In this document: positions 13,373 through 14,652 of the stretch, piece by piece
Position numbering within the stretch: the first letter of the stretch is position 1
Layout: each line of letters starts with the position of its first letter
From: Gammaproteobacteria bacterium
GTDB taxonomy: Bacteria > Pseudomonadota > Gammaproteobacteria > JAABTG01
NCBI GenBank assembly: GCA_030066245.1
Contig: JASJBY010000044.1
Location: 1-14,652 of the forward strand
Direction: 5' to 3'
Length of the DNA: 14,652 bases
The notes under the pieces: model-generated
The model's database searches: none
Told to the model about the DNA's origin: nothing
What the model saw: the letters and a program-made list of their open reading frames with translations, nothing else
Made by a program: the position numbers and the translations under genes

Positions 13373-14652
13373 TCATCGGTCTGCGTTCTCGGCAACGACC
13401 TCTGTCATGGCTCGGGTAATTCTGTCCAGGTCCTCGTCTCCGATCACGTAAGGCGGCATGGTGTACAGCAGGCGGCCGAAAGGCCGCAGCCACACGCCGC
13501 GCGACACCAGGCGCGGCTGTATCCAGGCCATGTCGACGGGCTCGCTCAGCTCCACCACCCCGATAGCCCCGAAGACGCGGACGTCCCGCACCCCCGGCAG
13601 GTCGCGACACACCTCGAGCCCGCGGCGCAGGCGGGCCTCGATGTGCTTTATGCGGGTCGGCCATGGACTGTCCAGGAGTAAGCGGACGCTGGCGCAGGCC
13701 ACGGCGCACGCCAGGGGGTTGCCCATGAACGTAGGACCGTGCATGAACGGCCCCGCGCGGCTGATGGCCCCCGCCACCTCGCTGGTAGTGAGGGTGGCCG
13801 CCATGCTCATGTAGCCCCCTGTCAGAGCCTTGCCGAGACACATGATGTCCGGGTCAACGGCGGCCTGCTGGCAGGCGAACAGGCTGCCGGTGCGCCCAAA
13901 GCCGGTGGCAATCTCGTCCAGGATGAGCAGGACGTTATGCTCGCTGCACAGCTCGCGCAGGCGACGCAGATAAGCGCCACAGTAGAAGCGCATTCCGCCG
14001 GCCCCCTGCACCAAGGGCTCGATTATCACCGCGGCCAGCTCCTGGTGGTGCCGCTCCAGCAGTAATCGCAGCTCGGCGATCCGCTCCTCGTCCCAATCCG
14101 CGTCTTTGCTGCAGTCCGGTGTGGGCGCGAACAGCTGCGCCGGCAGCATGCCCTGGAACAGGTGGTGCATGCCGGTCACCGGATCGCAGACGGACATGGC
14201 GCCGAAGGTATCACCGTGGTAGCCGCCCCGCACCGTCAGCAGTCGCCGGCGCTGGTGCTCGCCCCGCGCCTGCCAGTACTGCAGAGCCATCTTGATGGCC
14301 ACCTCCACAGCTACGGAGCCCGAGTCGCAGAAAAAGACATGCTGCAAAGGTTCAGGACTCAGCTCGACGAGCAGCGCCGCCAGCTCGGCCGCGCTGCGGT
14401 GGGTAAGCCCCCCGAACATGACGTGAGCCATACGCTCCAGCTGGTCCCTGAGCGCCTGGTTGAGGACGGGATGGTTGTAGCCATGAATCACCGCCCACCA
14501 AGAGGCCATGCCGTCGACCAGTTCCCGGCCGTTGTCCAGGGTCAGTCGAACACCTTGCGCGGAGGCCACAGGTAGCGGTACCGGGGAAGCCGGCATGCCG
14601 GCGTAGGGATGCCAGACATGGGCGTGCTCAAAGGCCGGCCAGTCACCGGCAA
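13373..14652 (-). CDS. bioA: Adenosylmethionine-8-amino-7-oxononanoate aminotransferase, start codon outside window
   Basis: BioA is the PLP-dependent enzyme of biotin synthesis that turns 7-keto-8-aminopelargonate into 7,8-diaminopelargonate, using S-adenosylmethionine as amino donor. The match to E. coli BioA (429 residues) is strong along its whole length. It runs from FEHAHVWHPYAGM (the WHPY tyrosine, 14614-14603) through VDGMASWWAVIHGYNHP, MFGGLTHR, DSGSVAVEVA (PLP-phosphate site), GGYHGDTFGAMSVCDP, IIEPLVQGAGGM, ILDEIATGFGRTG (PLP aspartate), the CLGKALTGG lysine and GPTFMGNPLACA to WLRPFGRLLYTMPPY. An ATG at 14596 looks like a start but lies inside the conserved region: the WHPY motif is upstream in the same open frame, and no start codon appears before the edge. 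The true start is therefore only a few residues beyond 14652. No other bio gene is visible. It may share a transcript with the methyltransferase downstream, across about 200 bases. Confidence 0.95.
   Translation of the reverse strand, partial: AGDWPAFEHAHVWHPYAGMPASPVPLPVASAQGVRLTLDNGRELVDGMASWWAVIHGYNHPVLNQALRDQLERMAHVMFGGLTHRSAAELAALLVELSPEPLQHVFFCDSGSVAVEVAIKMALQYWQARGEHQRRRLLTVRGGYHGDTFGAMSVCDPVTGMHHLFQGMLPAQLFAPTPDCSKDADWDEERIAELRLLLERHHQELAAVIIEPLVQGAGGMRFYCGAYLRRLRELCSEHNVLLILDEIATGFGRTGSLFACQQAAVDPDIMCLGKALTGGYMSMAATLTTSEVAGAISRAGPFMHGPTFMGNPLACAVACASVRLLLDSPWPTRIKHIEARLRRGLEVCRDLPGVRDVRVFGAIGVVELSEPVDMAWIQPRLVSRGVWLRPFGRLLYTMPPYVIGDEDLDRITRAMTEVVAENADR

Noticed and set aside
14594..14596. 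ATG at 14596 as the bioA start
   Set aside because: The conserved HVWHPY segment lies upstream in the same open frame, so the true start is beyond the right edge.
1..14652. CRISPR array, tRNA, rRNA, insertion sequence, phage or toxin-antitoxin module
   Set aside because: No regularly spaced direct repeats, cloverleaf sequences, transposase or integrase motifs, or paired small genes could be seen on either strand.

Overview
The window is GC-rich (roughly 60% by eye), densely coding bacterial DNA. The best-matched proteins (BioA, the aldolase, the YbaK-domain protein, the transketolase tail) look gammaproteobacterial. A Calvin-cycle type class II aldolase inside a tkt-gap-pgk-pyk-fba cluster, with a sulfide:quinone-reductase-like flavoprotein gene nearby, suggests an autotrophic or sulfur-oxidising lineage such as the Chromatiales/Ectothiorhodospiraceae. 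That placement is inference; no rRNA or other taxonomic marker is present.

Layout. (1) 1-5345, plus strand: a central-carbon cluster with the 3' end of transketolase, then glyceraldehyde-3-phosphate dehydrogenase, phosphoglycerate kinase, pyruvate kinase and fructose-bisphosphate aldolase. It is closed by a strong intrinsic terminator at 5367-5394. Four of these enzymes (all but pyruvate kinase) serve the Calvin cycle and gluconeogenesis as well as glycolysis; pyruvate kinase makes the cluster usable in the catabolic direction. (2) 5470-9569: apparently unlinked single genes separated by long spacers: a small CPCC-type zinc-ribbon protein, an animal-type heme peroxidase with an intact heme site, a YbaK/ProRS-editing-domain deacylase (minus strand) and a six-helix membrane protein. 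(3) 9750-14652, all minus strand: an FkbM-type methyltransferase, an SQR-like flavoprotein gene broken by one in-frame amber codon, an RsmC/YbxB-like small methyltransferase and bioA, whose start codon lies just past the right edge.

The most notable item is the flavoprotein gene at 10913-12193. Both halves are intact and in the same frame, separated only by TAG, with an ATG two codons later. TAG is the normal stop of three other genes here (tkt, pyk, the membrane protein), so general amber reassignment is unlikely. A recent nonsense mutation, a sequencing error or local readthrough/re-initiation are the live options. The heme peroxidase is the second item of interest. I found no CRISPR array, tRNA, rRNA, insertion sequence or phage gene, and no convincing multi-gene novel system. 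Four spacers of 360-460 bases hold no gene I can support; one carries a pair of adjacent GC-rich hairpins that may belong to an interspersed repeat.
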